DNA of 64,000 nucleotides from an uncultured Acinetobacter sp. (GTDB taxonomy: Bacteria; Pseudomonadota; Gammaproteobacteria; Pseudomonadales; Moraxellaceae). Where the stretch lies: positions 1-64,000 of the forward strand of contig NZ_CANQTS010000005.1 of assembly GCF_947626835.1 (NCBI RefSeq), written 5' to 3'. Shown here piece by piece: positions 24,120 to 36,337 of this stretch. The translations under genes were made by a program, and so were the position numbers. The notes below the pieces were generated by a model. It saw nothing but the letters and a program-made list of their open reading frames with translations. It was not told where the DNA came from and did not search any database. Position 1 is the stretch's first letter. Every line of letters begins with the position of its first letter.

Positions 24120-25157
24120 TTATAAGAAGCTTTCAGGTTGTTTTGCGGCAGTACGTGCAACTTGATTGGTGATAATGCCTTTAGAAACAAGGTTCTTTAA
24201 GCTTTGATCCAGTGTGGTCATACCATAGTTGGCACCAGTTTGAATGGAGGAGTACATTTGTGCCACTTTGTTTTCACGAATCAAGTTACGAATAGCAGGA
24301 ACACCAATCATAATTTCATGTGCTGCCACACGACCACCACCATTTTTCTTCAGCAGTGTTTGTGAAATCACCGCTTGTAATGATTCCGACAACATGGCAC
24401 GCACCATATCTTTTTCTTCAGCAGGGAAGACGTCAATCACACGGTCAATGGTTTTGGCCGCAGAAGTGGTATGCAGTGTACCAAACACCAAGTGACCAGT
24501 TTCCGCCGCGGTTAAAGCCAAACGAATGGTTTCTAAGTCACGCATCTCACCGACCAAGATAATATCTGGATCTTCACGTAATGCTGAGCGCAAGGCTTCA
24601 TTAAAGCCATGCGTATCACGGTGCACTTCACGTTGGTTGATTAAGCACTTTTTTGATTGATGTACAAATTCGATTGGGTCTTCAACCGTTAAAATATGGT
24701 CGTAACGGTTGTCGTTAATATAATCGAGCATGGCAGCTAAGGTGGTAGATTTACCAGAACCAGTCGGTCCTGTCACTAAGACAATACCACGTGGATATTC
24801 ACAAATATCTTTAAAAATTTTTCCCATGCCTAAGTCTTCCATCGTGAGTACTTTCGATGGAATGGTACGAAACACCGCACCTGCACCACGGTTTTGGTTA
24901 AATGCGTTAACACGAAAGCGCGCTACACCTGGCACTTCAAAAGAAAAGTCAGTTTCTAACTTTTCTTCATAATCGCGGCGCTGTTTATCGTTCATAATGT
25001 CGTACACCAATTTATGTACTTCTTTATGTTCAAGTGCCGGTAAGTTAATACGGCGCACTTCACCATCAACACGAATCATCGGCGGCATGCCCGCAGACAA
25101 GTGTAAATCCGATGCCCCATTTTTAGCCGAAAACGCTAAAAGTTCTGTAATATCCAT
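24120..25157 (-). CDS. pilT: Twitching motility ATPase PilT (start reassigned to MDITELL)
   Basis: VTGPTGSGKSTTLAAMLDYIN, AIRNLIRENKVAQMYSSIQTGANYGMTTLDQSL. Confidence 0.96.
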   Translation of the reverse strand: MDITELLAFSAKNGASDLHLSAGMPPMIRVDGEVRRINLPALEHKEVHKLVYDIMNDKQRRDYEEKLETDFSFEVPGVARFRVNAFNQNRGAGAVFRTIPSKVLTMEDLGMGKIFKDICEYPRGIVLVTGPTGSGKSTTLAAMLDYINDNRYDHILTVEDPIEFVHQSKKCLINQREVHRDTHGFNEALRSALREDPDIILVGEMRDLETIRLALTAAETGHLVFGTLHTTSAAKTIDRVIDVFPAEEKDMVRAMLSESLQAVISQTLLKKNGGGRVAAHEIMIGVPAIRNLIRENKVAQMYSSIQTGANYGMTTLDQSLKNLVSKGIITNQVARTAAKQPESFL

Positions 25158-25273
25158 AATAATCCCCACAAGAATTAATCTTAATTATTTTGTTAGAATA
25201 ATACGGCTTTCTCCGCACTTAACCAACAGTTGAGTAAAAGCTAAAGTAAAAAAATCACCTGCAAACGAGAGCA

Positions 25274-25969
25274 ATGACGATGAATGGTTTAGAGATAGCC
25301 CGAAATCAAGTGTTACAACAGATGGTAACAGCCTGCCAAAATGCTGGGCGTGATGTCGCACAGGTGAGTTTGTTAGCGGTTTCGAAGACCCATCCAAGTG
25401 ATATGGTGGCAAAGATGTATGCCACAGGGCAACGTGCCTTTGGTGAAAATTATTTGCAAGAAGCCTTAGATAAAATTGAATCCTTACATGAGCTAGACAT
25501 TGAGTGGCATTTTATTGGTCATGTACAGCGCAATAAAACCAAGCATTTGGCCGCGCATTTTGCTTGGGTGCATGGTGTAGACCGTTTAGTGATTGCTGAG
25601 CGTTTATCTAACCAAAGACAAGCCACCCAAGCACCTTTAAATATTTGTTTACAAGTCAATATTGATGATCAAGACAGTAAAGATGGTTGCGCACCTCAAG
25701 ATGTGGCGGATTTAGTCAAGCACATCAGCCAATTGCCTCATCTGCGTTTACGCGGTTTGATGGTGATTCCAGCGCCTAATAATCATCAAGCATTTACAGA
25801 CGCCAAAACTTTATTTGATGCAGTAAAGTCGCAACATGCCCAGCTGCAAGATTGGGATACCCTAAGCATGGGTATGTCGGGTGATATGCCAGCAGCAATT
25901 GCCGCCGGCTCAACCATGGTACGTGTTGGCACAGCATTATTTGGTGCACGCGATTATTCACAGAATTAA
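25274..25969 (+). CDS. YggS family PLP-dependent homeostasis protein
   Basis: LLAVSKTHPSDMV, GENYLQEALDKI, WHFIGHVQRNKTKHL, LSMGMSGDMPAAIAAGSTMVRVGTALFG. Confidence 0.93.
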   Translation: MTMNGLEIARNQVLQQMVTACQNAGRDVAQVSLLAVSKTHPSDMVAKMYATGQRAFGENYLQEALDKIESLHELDIEWHFIGHVQRNKTKHLAAHFAWVHGVDRLVIAERLSNQRQATQAPLNICLQVNIDDQDSKDGCAPQDVADLVKHISQLPHLRLRGLMVIPAPNNHQAFTDAKTLFDAVKSQHAQLQDWDTLSMGMSGDMPAAIAAGSTMVRVGTALFGARDYSQN

Positions 25970-25998
25970 AAAAAACCTCCTGATTAGGAGGTTTTTTG
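25970..25998. terminator. Terminator between yggS-like gene and sbcC
   Basis: aaaaaaacctcctgattaggaggtttttt. Confidence 0.87.
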
Positions 25999-25999
25999 A

Positions 26000-28900
26000 T
26001 TAGCCCACAATCTTAATGGTACTTGCCCCTGAGCCCAAAGGCTTGACTTGAATCTGCACCGGAATACGTTCATGCATTTCTTGAATGTGTGAGATCAGCA
26101 CCACTTTACGACCTTGGCTTTGTAAATGATCCAGTGCATTCATCACCATATGTAAAGAGGCAGGGTCGAGCGTGCCAAAGCCTTCATCAATAAATAAAGA
26201 TTCAAGTTTCATCGAGCCTGCTGCCATATTGGCAATGGCTAACGCCAAAGCCAATGACACCAAGAAGGTTTCGCCACCAGAGAGTGACAGTACAGGACGA
26301 ATTTCGCTGTTCATGTCTAAATCAATCACTGCCAAACTTAAACTATCGGCAATACGGTGTAATTGGTAACGTGGGGCGAGGGGTTGCAGTTGTTGGTTGG
26401 CGTATTCCACCAAAATATCTAAATGATGCTCTTGGGCAATTTTTTTAAACTTGGTGCCTTCTTTATGTCCAATCAAGTCATAAATACGTCCCCAACGATA
26501 TTCTTGCGCCTTGATGTGCTCAATTTGGCTTTGATATTTGGCGTAATTGGCCTGATTGCTTGCATTCATGCGCAGTTTGGCATCGAGGGTATTAAAGGCA
26601 TCTTGCTGGTTTTGTTGTTGGCTTGCCAGCACTTTTAATTGCTCTTGCACCTGTTCAAAACTCAGGTCAGGTTGTTGCTTGAGATGTTTGGTATAGTGTT
26701 CCTCAAGCGTCTGCCATGCACTTTTGGCTCTTTCTAAAGCCTGTTGATGATTAAGCAAGTCCTGACGAATTGTTTGATGTTGATCATGCTCAATTGCAAG
26801 GCACTGTTCAATTATACTCGGTTGCATCTCAGGATGGGCGTTCATCCATAGCGCAATGTGCTCCACAGCCTGTTGTAGTTGTTGGGTATTGAGTGTGATC
26901 TGACTGTCTAAATGCTGTTGTTGTAGTTGTAATTGTTGGCGCTGTTGTTCACTATTTTTTAACGCAAGGCGCTGTATGGCAATTGCCTGTTGTAATGCTT
27001 GGTGCTCTTGATCAAGCGTTGCTTGCCATTCACTCACCTTTTGATATGGGCGACCCGCATAGGCTTTGGTGAGCGTATTGAGTTGATCACGCAGTGATTT
27101 GCCAGCATTTGCAATCTGAGCCAATTGATCTAATTTTTCCTGCGATTGCTTTTGCAATATTTCAAGTTTGAGTTGTTGTTGATTCAACTCAGCTTGTACT
27201 TGCTCACAGTGTTGTTGTTGCTCAGCCAGCGCTTTTAAAAGTTGTTGACGTTGTTGTAATTGTTGCAAGATCTGCGCGGCATAATGCACAGAATTTGCCT
27301 GCCAATGTTGTTGTTGCACGTCGTTGAATTGCAAAACGATAGCTTCAATCAATTGCTCAAGTTGCTGACGCTGTTGTAAGCCAAATTGCAGTTGCTCCGC
27401 TTGTCGCTGTACTAAGCGCCATGTATCCACAATCTGCTGATCGTGTTGTAATTCAAGTTGTAACTGCTGAATGTTTTTTGACACCTGCACTAAATTGAGA
27501 CAAATAGCTTGTAAAATTTCTGTCGTAGGTTGCTGAGCATCAAAATTGAAGGCTTGAATTTGCAATTCAGTGTGTAGTTTTTGCCTTTGTAAGCCGATGC
27601 TTTGTGCTAGTGCATCAATCTGATGTTGCTGTTGTTGCAAGGTGGCATCTGCTTTTGACGCTTCAATTTCCAACTCTTTAAGCTGTTGATGCAGTTGTTC
27701 ATACTCCTGCTTGGCCTGTTGTAATTGCTGATCTTGCAATTGTCCTAAAGCATTCGTGAGCAAATCTGCATGTTCCACAAAAGGATGAGTATGGCTACCG
27801 CAGACCATACAGGCTTCATTGGGTTTCAACTGCGCACGAAGCTCTTGTACGCTTTGATGTTGTAATAGGCGTTGTTGCTCGAAAACTTGCTCCAGTTGTT
27901 GCAGGGTAATTTGACTATGTTGAACTTTTTGTTGGTGGGTGCTGATGCTTAGCTTGAAGTCATCAGCAATTTTTTGCTTGCTTGCGTGTTGTTCAATCAG
28001 TCGCTGATGCTGTTGCTCATTTTGAATAATCTGCGTGGCGTGTTGTTCAAGGCGTTCTAAGCCACGCGAAGATTGATCTTGTTGCTGAAGCAGATGCTGT
28101 TTTTGTTGCAGTTGTTGTTCAAGTAAGCCCAGTTGTTGATACTGATTTTTCCATACAAAAATACGCTGTTGTAATTCAGAGTGTTGTTGCTGTAATGCTT
28201 GTAGCGGGTGTTGCAATAGCTCAGGCTGCGTCGTTTGCAGTAGTTGATATTGCTGCACATAATCGTTTAAACGCTGTGTGGTTGTTGCACATGAAGTATC
28301 AAAAATAGCCCATTCTTGCTGTTGTTGCAGTTGCAGTTCTAACTGTTGCTTATGTTTTAGCGCTTGGTTGAAGTTGGTTTGTAGTTGCTGCCATTGCAGT
28401 TCAAGTGGTTGCACTTGGCGTGTAAAAAATAGCTGTTGTTCCTGTTTGAGGGCTTGATGTTGTTGAAGCTTGCTGTGAATCTCATGATCCAGTTGGGTGG
28501 CTTTTTCTAATTGTGGTTTGAGTTGTTCTCGTTGGCTGTGCCATAGATTAAGATTTTGCTCAGCTTGATGCAGTTGCTGCGCGGCTTGCTCATATTGAAT
28601 GTGGGCTTGCTGTAATTGTGGTTCGAAATTTTTTAAATCTTGTGTCAGTTGGCTCAGTCTCAATTGAGCATCTTTTTGCGTTTGATATTGGGCACGAATT
28701 TCTTGAAATGCATCGAGTTGTGCGAGTAATTTTTTTTGAGCATGTAGTTTTACATCAGCATCTAATTGCACCTCATAGACTTCTTTTTTGGCTTGTGTGC
28801 TGGCATACAGCTCATGGTGGTCTTTATGCCATTTTAGATCATTTTCAAGCAGCTTTTCTGTTTGGCTAAGATGCTCAATTTGATATTTAAGCCCTTGATG

Positions 28901-29611
28901 TTGTTGCTCAAGTTGTTGTAGTTCTTGTTGCGATAAAACTTCAATATTGCCAAGCTGTTTTTCTAAGTTGGCACGTTGTTGTTTAATCTCGCTGTATTTA
29001 TCCGCCGCTTTTTTACTGACCTCAGAGAAAATTTGTGAGTTGGTTAAATATTCAAGTAAATCGGCGCGCTCGTGGTCTTTGGCTTTTAAAAAAGCACCCA
29101 CCTCAGATTGTGCCAATAGCACGGCACGGGTAAATTGCTCAAAGCTTAAGCCCAATAATTGTTCGATAAGCGGAGTTGCTTCAGAAACCTTATGATTTAA
29201 AACACGTTGCTCATCAAGGCAAGTAATGGCGCGGTTATATTTTAAATTGCCATCGAGTTTTTTATGCGCACGCCATACTTCCCAACGGGCTTGGTAACGC
29301 TTCCCATCTAGGGCAATAAACTCAAGTTCGGCAAAACCTGAAGTCGCACCGCGGCGTAAAATATGCTTGGGATCTTTTAAAGATAAATCTGCACCACCGA
29401 CATCTTTTATACTGCCCACAGCACCATTTAAGCGCGGTACACGGTCATAGAGTGCTAAACACATGGCATCAAGCAGCGTCGATTTTCCTGCACCGGTTTT
29501 ACCGGTAATGGCAATTAATCCAGCATGTGCTAAAGGCGCTTGTTCGAATAAAATTTCTTGCTCACCTGCAATGGATGCCAAATTACTTAAGCTTAGACGT
29601 AAAATTTTCAT
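26000..29611 (-). CDS. sbcC: Exonuclease SbcC (Rad50-like SMC ATPase)
   Basis: Walker A ITGKTGAGKSTLLDAMCLALYD; zinc hook CMVCGSHTHP; signature LSLSGGETFLVSLALALALANM-like; very Gln-rich coiled coils; next to sbcD. Confidence 0.94.
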   Translation of the reverse strand: MKILRLSLSNLASIAGEQEILFEQAPLAHAGLIAITGKTGAGKSTLLDAMCLALYDRVPRLNGAVGSIKDVGGADLSLKDPKHILRRGATSGFAELEFIALDGKRYQARWEVWRAHKKLDGNLKYNRAITCLDEQRVLNHKVSEATPLIEQLLGLSFEQFTRAVLLAQSEVGAFLKAKDHERADLLEYLTNSQIFSEVSKKAADKYSEIKQQRANLEKQLGNIEVLSQQELQQLEQQHQGLKYQIEHLSQTEKLLENDLKWHKDHHELYASTQAKKEVYEVQLDADVKLHAQKKLLAQLDAFQEIRAQYQTQKDAQLRLSQLTQDLKNFEPQLQQAHIQYEQAAQQLHQAEQNLNLWHSQREQLKPQLEKATQLDHEIHSKLQQHQALKQEQQLFFTRQVQPLELQWQQLQTNFNQALKHKQQLELQLQQQQEWAIFDTSCATTTQRLNDYVQQYQLLQTTQPELLQHPLQALQQQHSELQQRIFVWKNQYQQLGLLEQQLQQKQHLLQQQDQSSRGLERLEQHATQIIQNEQQHQRLIEQHASKQKIADDFKLSISTHQQKVQHSQITLQQLEQVFEQQRLLQHQSVQELRAQLKPNEACMVCGSHTHPFVEHADLLTNALGQLQDQQLQQAKQEYEQLHQQLKELEIEASKADATLQQQQHQIDALAQSIGLQRQKLHTELQIQAFNFDAQQPTTEILQAICLNLVQVSKNIQQLQLELQHDQQIVDTWRLVQRQAEQLQFGLQQRQQLEQLIEAIVLQFNDVQQQHWQANSVHYAAQILQQLQQRQQLLKALAEQQQHCEQVQAELNQQQLKLEILQKQSQEKLDQLAQIANAGKSLRDQLNTLTKAYAGRPYQKVSEWQATLDQEHQALQQAIAIQRLALKNSEQQRQQLQLQQQHLDSQITLNTQQLQQAVEHIALWMNAHPEMQPSIIEQCLAIEHDQHQTIRQDLLNHQQALERAKSAWQTLEEHYTKHLKQQPDLSFEQVQEQLKVLASQQQNQQDAFNTLDAKLRMNASNQANYAKYQSQIEHIKAQEYRWGRIYDLIGHKEGTKFKKIAQEHHLDILVEYANQQLQPLAPRYQLHRIADSLSLAVIDLDMNSEIRPVLSLSGGETFLVSLALALAIANMAAGSMKLESLFIDEGFGTLDPASLHMVMNALDHLQSQGRKVVLISHIQEMHERIPVQIQVKPLGSGASTIKIVG

Positions 29612-29616
29612 CGCAT

Positions 29617-30876
29617 TTATCCTTGTTGTTCATCAAGCGCTTGTTGGGCTTCAGCCAAAAGCTGCTGAAAATCACGTTGTACGTCTGGATCTAGGCGATA
29701 GCCCATTTTTTCCCATAAGTCGTCAAACAAACCTTCAGGCGTTGGAGGTTCAAGATCAATGGCACTTGTTGTAGAAGGCGCTGTTTGTTTGTCATAAATG
29801 CGGCTGATGCGTAATAAACGATAACGTTTTGGTGGTAAGGCATGTTCAATCTGTTGTCTTAAATCAATGGGAGGCGGTGCATCTGAGCGATATTCAATTT
29901 CTATAAAATGCCGTGCGGCAACGTTTTCAATTTCACCCTTAGGTAGGGCATGTAAGGCAGGTATAAGCTGTGGTAAATCTTCACGAACACGAATTAAATC
30001 CACTTGGCGTGGAATCAACAAGGCTTCACAGTGCACTCTGTGTTCACCTTGAAGTGTGGGATCAATCGTCACTTCTAAGATTTGATGCTTATAGTCACGT
30101 TCACTAAATGACAGTGGAATCGGTGAGCCACTATAGCGAATATGTGCTTGCCCGACTTTTTGCGGTTTATGTAAATGCCCAAGTGCCACGTAATCAATGG
30201 CTTCATCAAATAAAGCAGTTGATAGAGCTTCTTCATGGCCAATCACAATCGGGCGTTCTGAATCTGAAGTCTGTGCGCCTTGCATATGCGCATGTGACAT
30301 TAAAATTAAAGCTTGATCGGGCTGTTTACGTGCTTTGGCTTCGCTGATTAATTGTTGATGCAAATAGGCGATGGCATTTTGGCTATTGCTGGTGTATTGA
30401 TTTAAACCGGTAATTTCAGCGCTACGTAAATAGGGCAGAGTTAGACACCATGCAAGGGTATGTCCTGTTTGATCAACAATCGGCACCAATAACCGTGATA
30501 AATCAAATTCTTGTGCTGTAGTTTTACCAATCACGCCGACGGCTTTGGCATTGAATTTGGCTAAAAATGGCTCGACTTGTTCAATCCGATAGCCTGAATC
30601 ATGGTTACCAGCAATCATTAAAGTTTGCATATGTGGGGCAATTGCATGCGCATCGGCTAAAAATTGATACAGTTGTTTTTGTGCCGTAGATGCAGGATTG
30701 ACCACATCAAAAATATCGCCTGCAATTAATAAAGCATGCGGTTGTTTGTCTTGAATTTGTTTGAGCAACCATGCTAAGAAATGTTGGTGTTCATAGTCAC
30801 GTTCATGGTTATGAAAAAATTGTCCCAAATGCCAATCTGAGGTGTGAAAAAAACGCACAGTCATGTTATTGCTCAA
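29617..30876 (-). CDS. sbcD: Exonuclease SbcD (Mre11-like nuclease)
   Basis: FFHTSDWHLGQFFHNHERDYEHQHFL, IAGDIFDVVNP, IAGNHDSGYR. Confidence 0.95.
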   Translation of the reverse strand: MSNNMTVRFFHTSDWHLGQFFHNHERDYEHQHFLAWLLKQIQDKQPHALLIAGDIFDVVNPASTAQKQLYQFLADAHAIAPHMQTLMIAGNHDSGYRIEQVEPFLAKFNAKAVGVIGKTTAQEFDLSRLLVPIVDQTGHTLAWCLTLPYLRSAEITGLNQYTSNSQNAIAYLHQQLISEAKARKQPDQALILMSHAHMQGAQTSDSERPIVIGHEEALSTALFDEAIDYVALGHLHKPQKVGQAHIRYSGSPIPLSFSERDYKHQILEVTIDPTLQGEHRVHCEALLIPRQVDLIRVREDLPQLIPALHALPKGEIENVAARHFIEIEYRSDAPPPIDLRQQIEHALPPKRYRLLRISRIYDKQTAPSTTSAIDLEPPTPEGLFDDLWEKMGYRLDPDVQRDFQQLLAEAQQALDEQQG

Positions 30877-30934
30877 AAAAATACCACTGCCTTACTATAA
30901 GGAAAACCGAGGTCAAAATACTAGAGCTAGAAAA

Positions 30935-31110
30935 TAAAAGACCGACGATTCGAGTGATGAGAAATCGTCGGTCAAAAAAGTCTTTTGCAAGAACATCAGT
31001 GGCTGCTACACCTAGATCAAACAAAATTTATTATTATTACTGTAAGGTCAGCAAAAATTTGCAGATGCCATCATCAAAGCTTTCGGCTGCTACAGTCCTA
31101 TAGTCTTCAT
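30935..31110 (-). ncRNA. Candidate small RNA with strong 3' terminator hairpin (boundaries approximate)
   Basis: Intergenic; on the minus strand GACCGACGATT...AATCGTCGGTC hairpin is followed by TTTTATTTT; upstream has two TGTAGCAGCC copies. No convincing promoter found. Confidence 0.35.
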
Positions 31111-31203
31111 AACGTTTGATTGAGCGGATTGGTTGACAATAAAACTTAAAAAAACTCAAAATTTTTCTATACTGTGCTCCAATAAAGTTTTAAAGCAGGA
31201 TCA

Positions 31204-31659
31204 GTGCGGTATATGTGGCAATATTTGTTAAGATTTTTTATTTATTTGGTGTTATTTACCATGCTCGTTGGTGTAATCGCTGCATTGTTACCACAAGGCA
31301 TGGGGCAAGTACTCACCGCATTTCCTTTTTTGATTAGCATTATTTTGCTATTATTTCACTTTTTAAAGCGCGAACGCCGTGCACCAAGTGCTGTAGAGCG
31401 CAACCGTTTTAGCTTGATTTATGTACTTATTTTCTTTTTATACAACTATATTTTTGCCGTGCTTGGACCCTTAATCTTTAATTTAAGTATCCCTAATGTA
31501 TTTGAGCTTTGGCTTAAACAAGCTTTTAATCTTGATTTTCAGCTACTCCTGATTACGCGCTTATTAATCTTTATGATTCCGTTTTACCTGATTGTGTTTT
31601 GGTTTTATGGACCACAAGCCAAAAGAATGGCTGCAAAAATGTTTTCGTCCACAAAATAG
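31204..31659 (+). CDS. Conserved hypothetical inner-membrane protein
   Basis: 151-aa ORF with about four hydrophobic segments. Confidence 0.65.
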   Translation: MRYMWQYLLRFFIYLVLFTMLVGVIAALLPQGMGQVLTAFPFLISIILLLFHFLKRERRAPSAVERNRFSLIYVLIFFLYNYIFAVLGPLIFNLSIPNVFELWLKQAFNLDFQLLLITRLLIFMIPFYLIVFWFYGPQAKRMAAKMFSSTK

Positions 31660-31713
31660 TCAGATCATGTATGCTAGAGCTAAGAAAATAATAATCATCT
31701 CAATAGGTATTGC

Positions 31714-33677
<1,964 letters not shown>

Positions 33678-33744
33678 TTACTTTATTGTAGCTCTATAAT
33701 ACGGCTTTGATCATTGTAAATTGTTGTTAAGGTAATTTAAAAAA

Positions 33745-34242
33745 ATGAATGATGCTGTGAAAAAGTGGACTGGTGAGTTAAATCTTGGTGAGAAAGTTGA
33801 AATTAATGCCGTTGTTGAAAAGTTATGCCAAGCCTTTAATAGTTCGCCATTTTTTCAACATAATGCGATGCAGATGCGTGTGGTCGATGGTCAGCTCCAA
33901 GCCTATGTTGCCATGCAGCCGCATTTGATTGGCAATATGCAATATCAAATTTTACACGGTGGCTCCACAGCAACCATGCTCGATAGTGTAGGGGGGATTG
34001 TGGCGATGGCAGAGCTGTATAAGCGTGCCACCAAAGAAAATTTTGAGCAGGTGAGTATGCAAGTGGCACGGGTTGCGACTTTAGATATCCGTGTAGATTA
34101 TTTAAAACCCGGACGTGGTCAATATTTCATTGCCACCGCCGAAGCGCTACGTATGGGACGTAAAGGCTGTACCATGCGTATGAATATGGTCAATGATCAA
34201 GATAAATTGATTGCCACCGCCATTGCCTCTTATGCTTATTAA
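33745..34242 (+). CDS. Hotdog-fold thioesterase family protein
   Basis: QILHGGSTATMLDSVGGIVAMAE and DIRVDYLKPGRGQYFIATAEALRMGRKGCTMRMNMV. Confidence 0.85.
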   Translation: MNDAVKKWTGELNLGEKVEINAVVEKLCQAFNSSPFFQHNAMQMRVVDGQLQAYVAMQPHLIGNMQYQILHGGSTATMLDSVGGIVAMAELYKRATKENFEQVSMQVARVATLDIRVDYLKPGRGQYFIATAEALRMGRKGCTMRMNMVNDQDKLIATAIASYAY

Positions 34243-34262
34243 AGTGTAATTACATATTCATC

Positions 34263-34290
34263 AACCGCTTCGATTGAAGCGGTTTTTTTT
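34263..34290. terminator. Terminator between thioesterase gene and glpK
   Basis: aaccgcttcgattgaagcggtttttttt. Confidence 0.82.
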
Positions 34291-35767
34291 AAGATTTGGC
34301 ACGTTGTAGCGCAGCATGCCATTTGGCTAAATGTGCTTCACGCTCGGCGGTTGGCATGTTGGGTTCAAAAGCACGATCGAGTTGCCAACACGCCGCAATA
34401 TCGTCTAAACAGTCAAATACGCCCACTTTTAAACCTGCCATGGCTGCTGCGCCCCATGCGGTAGATTCAAGCATTTTAGGACGCAGAACTGGCACATTTA
34501 AAATATCGGCTTGAAATTGCATTAGCATATTGTTTTGGCTTGCTCCACCATCTACGCGTAGCTCAGTGAGCCCTTGACCGACATCAGATTGCATGGCGCT
34601 TAAAACATCTGCCACTTGAAATGCAATCGCTTCTAAAGCAGCACGTGCAATGTGGTGTTTGGTGGTGCCACGCGACATACCACACAATAAAGCGCGTGCT
34701 TCACTATCCCAATGCGGTGCCCCCAGCCCAGTAAAGGCAGGCACCAAGACCACGCCTTCGGTATCGCTGACTTGAGCAGCAAGTTTTTCGATGTCACCAC
34801 TATGTTGTAAAAGCCCTAAACCATCGCGTAGCCATTGCACAATTGCACCTGCCATAAACACACTGCCTTCTAAGGCATAAGTGGCCTGGTTTTGCGCGTG
34901 CCATGCCAGGGTGGATAGTAATTGATTGTCACTGCGCTGAATTTGGTGTCCGGTATTAAACAGCATAAAGCAGCCCGTGCCATAGGTGTTTTTGGCAGTA
35001 CCCGCTTTAAAGCAAGCTTGACCAAACAGGGCGGCGTGTTGATCTCCTAATACACCAGTAATTGGAATACGAGCGCCCAATAAACCCGGTGCTGTATCTG
35101 CAATATAGTCATCTGATTGAATAATGCGGGGTAGAATTTTCTGTGGGATATTAAAATGCTCAAGTAGCGCCTGATCCCATGTTTGATGCTGTAAATTCAT
35201 TAGCATGGTACGTGAAGCATTACTGGCTTCGATTACATGTTCAGCACCTTGGGTTAAATTCCACAGCAGCCAACTGTCTATGGTGCCAAAAGCGGCATGA
35301 CCTTGCTCGGCAAGTTGGCGTAAATCAGACACATGCTCTAGCAACCACACCAATTTTCCTGCACTAAAATAAGGGTCAATACGCAATCCTGTACTGGCAA
35401 AGATTTTAGGACTTAAGCCTTGTTCAATCAGGGCTTGGCACCATGCACTTGCTCTGCGATCTTGCCAAATAATCGCAGGTGCTAGGGCGCGTCCTGTGCG
35501 TTTGTCCCACACCACAGTCGTTTCTCTTTGATTGGTTAATCCCAATGCAGCAATATCTTTGGCCAGTAAACCTGCTGCGGCAAGGGCTTGTTGTACCACG
35601 CCCAATTGGTTGCTCCAAATCTCATGGGCATCTTGTTCTACCCAACCTGAATGTGGGGTGGTTATTTTGGTTTCACGCTGCGCCGTGGCTTGGATTTCAC
35701 CTTTTTGATTAAAAATGATGGCACGGCTTGAGGTTGTGCCTTGATCTAAAGCAAGTAAATAGCGCAT
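34289..35767 (-). CDS. glpK: Glycerol kinase
   Basis: LALDQGTTSSRAIIFNQKGEI, GVLGDQHAALFGQACFKAGTAKNTYGTGCFMLFNTG. Confidence 0.96.
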   Translation of the reverse strand: MRYLLALDQGTTSSRAIIFNQKGEIQATAQRETKITTPHSGWVEQDAHEIWSNQLGVVQQALAAAGLLAKDIAALGLTNQRETTVVWDKRTGRALAPAIIWQDRRASAWCQALIEQGLSPKIFASTGLRIDPYFSAGKLVWLLEHVSDLRQLAEQGHAAFGTIDSWLLWNLTQGAEHVIEASNASRTMLMNLQHQTWDQALLEHFNIPQKILPRIIQSDDYIADTAPGLLGARIPITGVLGDQHAALFGQACFKAGTAKNTYGTGCFMLFNTGHQIQRSDNQLLSTLAWHAQNQATYALEGSVFMAGAIVQWLRDGLGLLQHSGDIEKLAAQVSDTEGVVLVPAFTGLGAPHWDSEARALLCGMSRGTTKHHIARAALEAIAFQVADVLSAMQSDVGQGLTELRVDGGASQNNMLMQFQADILNVPVLRPKMLESTAWGAAAMAGLKVGVFDCLDDIAACWQLDRAFEPNMPTAEREAHLAKWHAALQRAKS

Positions 35768-35898
35768 ATTTTTATAATACAGTGCTTGAAAGGCAAAATA
35801 TTAACCTAATTCAGCAATCAAACGCAGAAAGTCGCATGAAATTCTTCGCAAATAGCCTCGTAATCTTTGAAAGTTATGCTATGATGAGTCCGTACTTT

Positions 35899-36257
35899 GG
35901 GGGTGTTTCTGGCTTCGACGCTGGTGATGAAACTCATAGATGCATGCCGAGAGCGCATTTTCTCTCGTAAATCAAATTTGCATTTTTTAGTCGCAAACGA
36001 CGAATCATACGCTCTAGCTGCCTAAGGGCAGCTTGTCCGCCTCTCCGAATACTTGTGGTTAGAGAGTCCGACTGAAGCGCACGCACACAAGTCCGTATTA
36101 AAGTCACGCCTCGGGGCTTTGTACTAAATTTAGAGGATCGCCTGAGCACCCTGTTCGTCGGGTCGCAAAGGGTTAAAACAATAGACGATATCTAAGCATG
36201 TAGTATTCTCGAGCGTAGTGCTGGCGGACGCGGGTTCAACTCCCGCCACCTCCACCA
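35899..36257 (+). ncRNA. ssrA: Transfer-messenger RNA
   Basis: 5' GGGGGTGTTTCTGGCTTCGACG pairs with 3' CCACCTCC-ACCA; internal tag ORF 35993-36025 GCA AAC GAC GAA TCA TAC GCT CTA GCT GCC TAA = ANDESYALAA*. Confidence 0.97.
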
Positions 36258-36300
36258 AATACTTAGCTGAATATAACTGAACATAGTGTTGTATAAAGCG

Positions 36301-36337
36301 GAAAGGCTTGATTCTAAAGGGATCAAGCCTTTTTTTA
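36301..36337 (+). terminator. Terminator downstream of ssrA
   Basis: aaggcttgattctaaagggatcaagccttttttt. Confidence 0.85.

Noticed and set aside
28057-28260. ORF inside sbcC and many other antisense/overlapping ORFs in the track (for example 4007-4231, 7072-7368, 17862-18371, 24320-24562, 42969-43232)
   Set aside because: They lie within strongly supported conserved genes on another frame or strand and show no recognisable protein features.
26900-28600. Apparent tandem repeat of tgttgttgt-type triplets
   Set aside because: Explained by Gln/Leu-rich coiled-coil coding in sbcC; not a regular repeat array.
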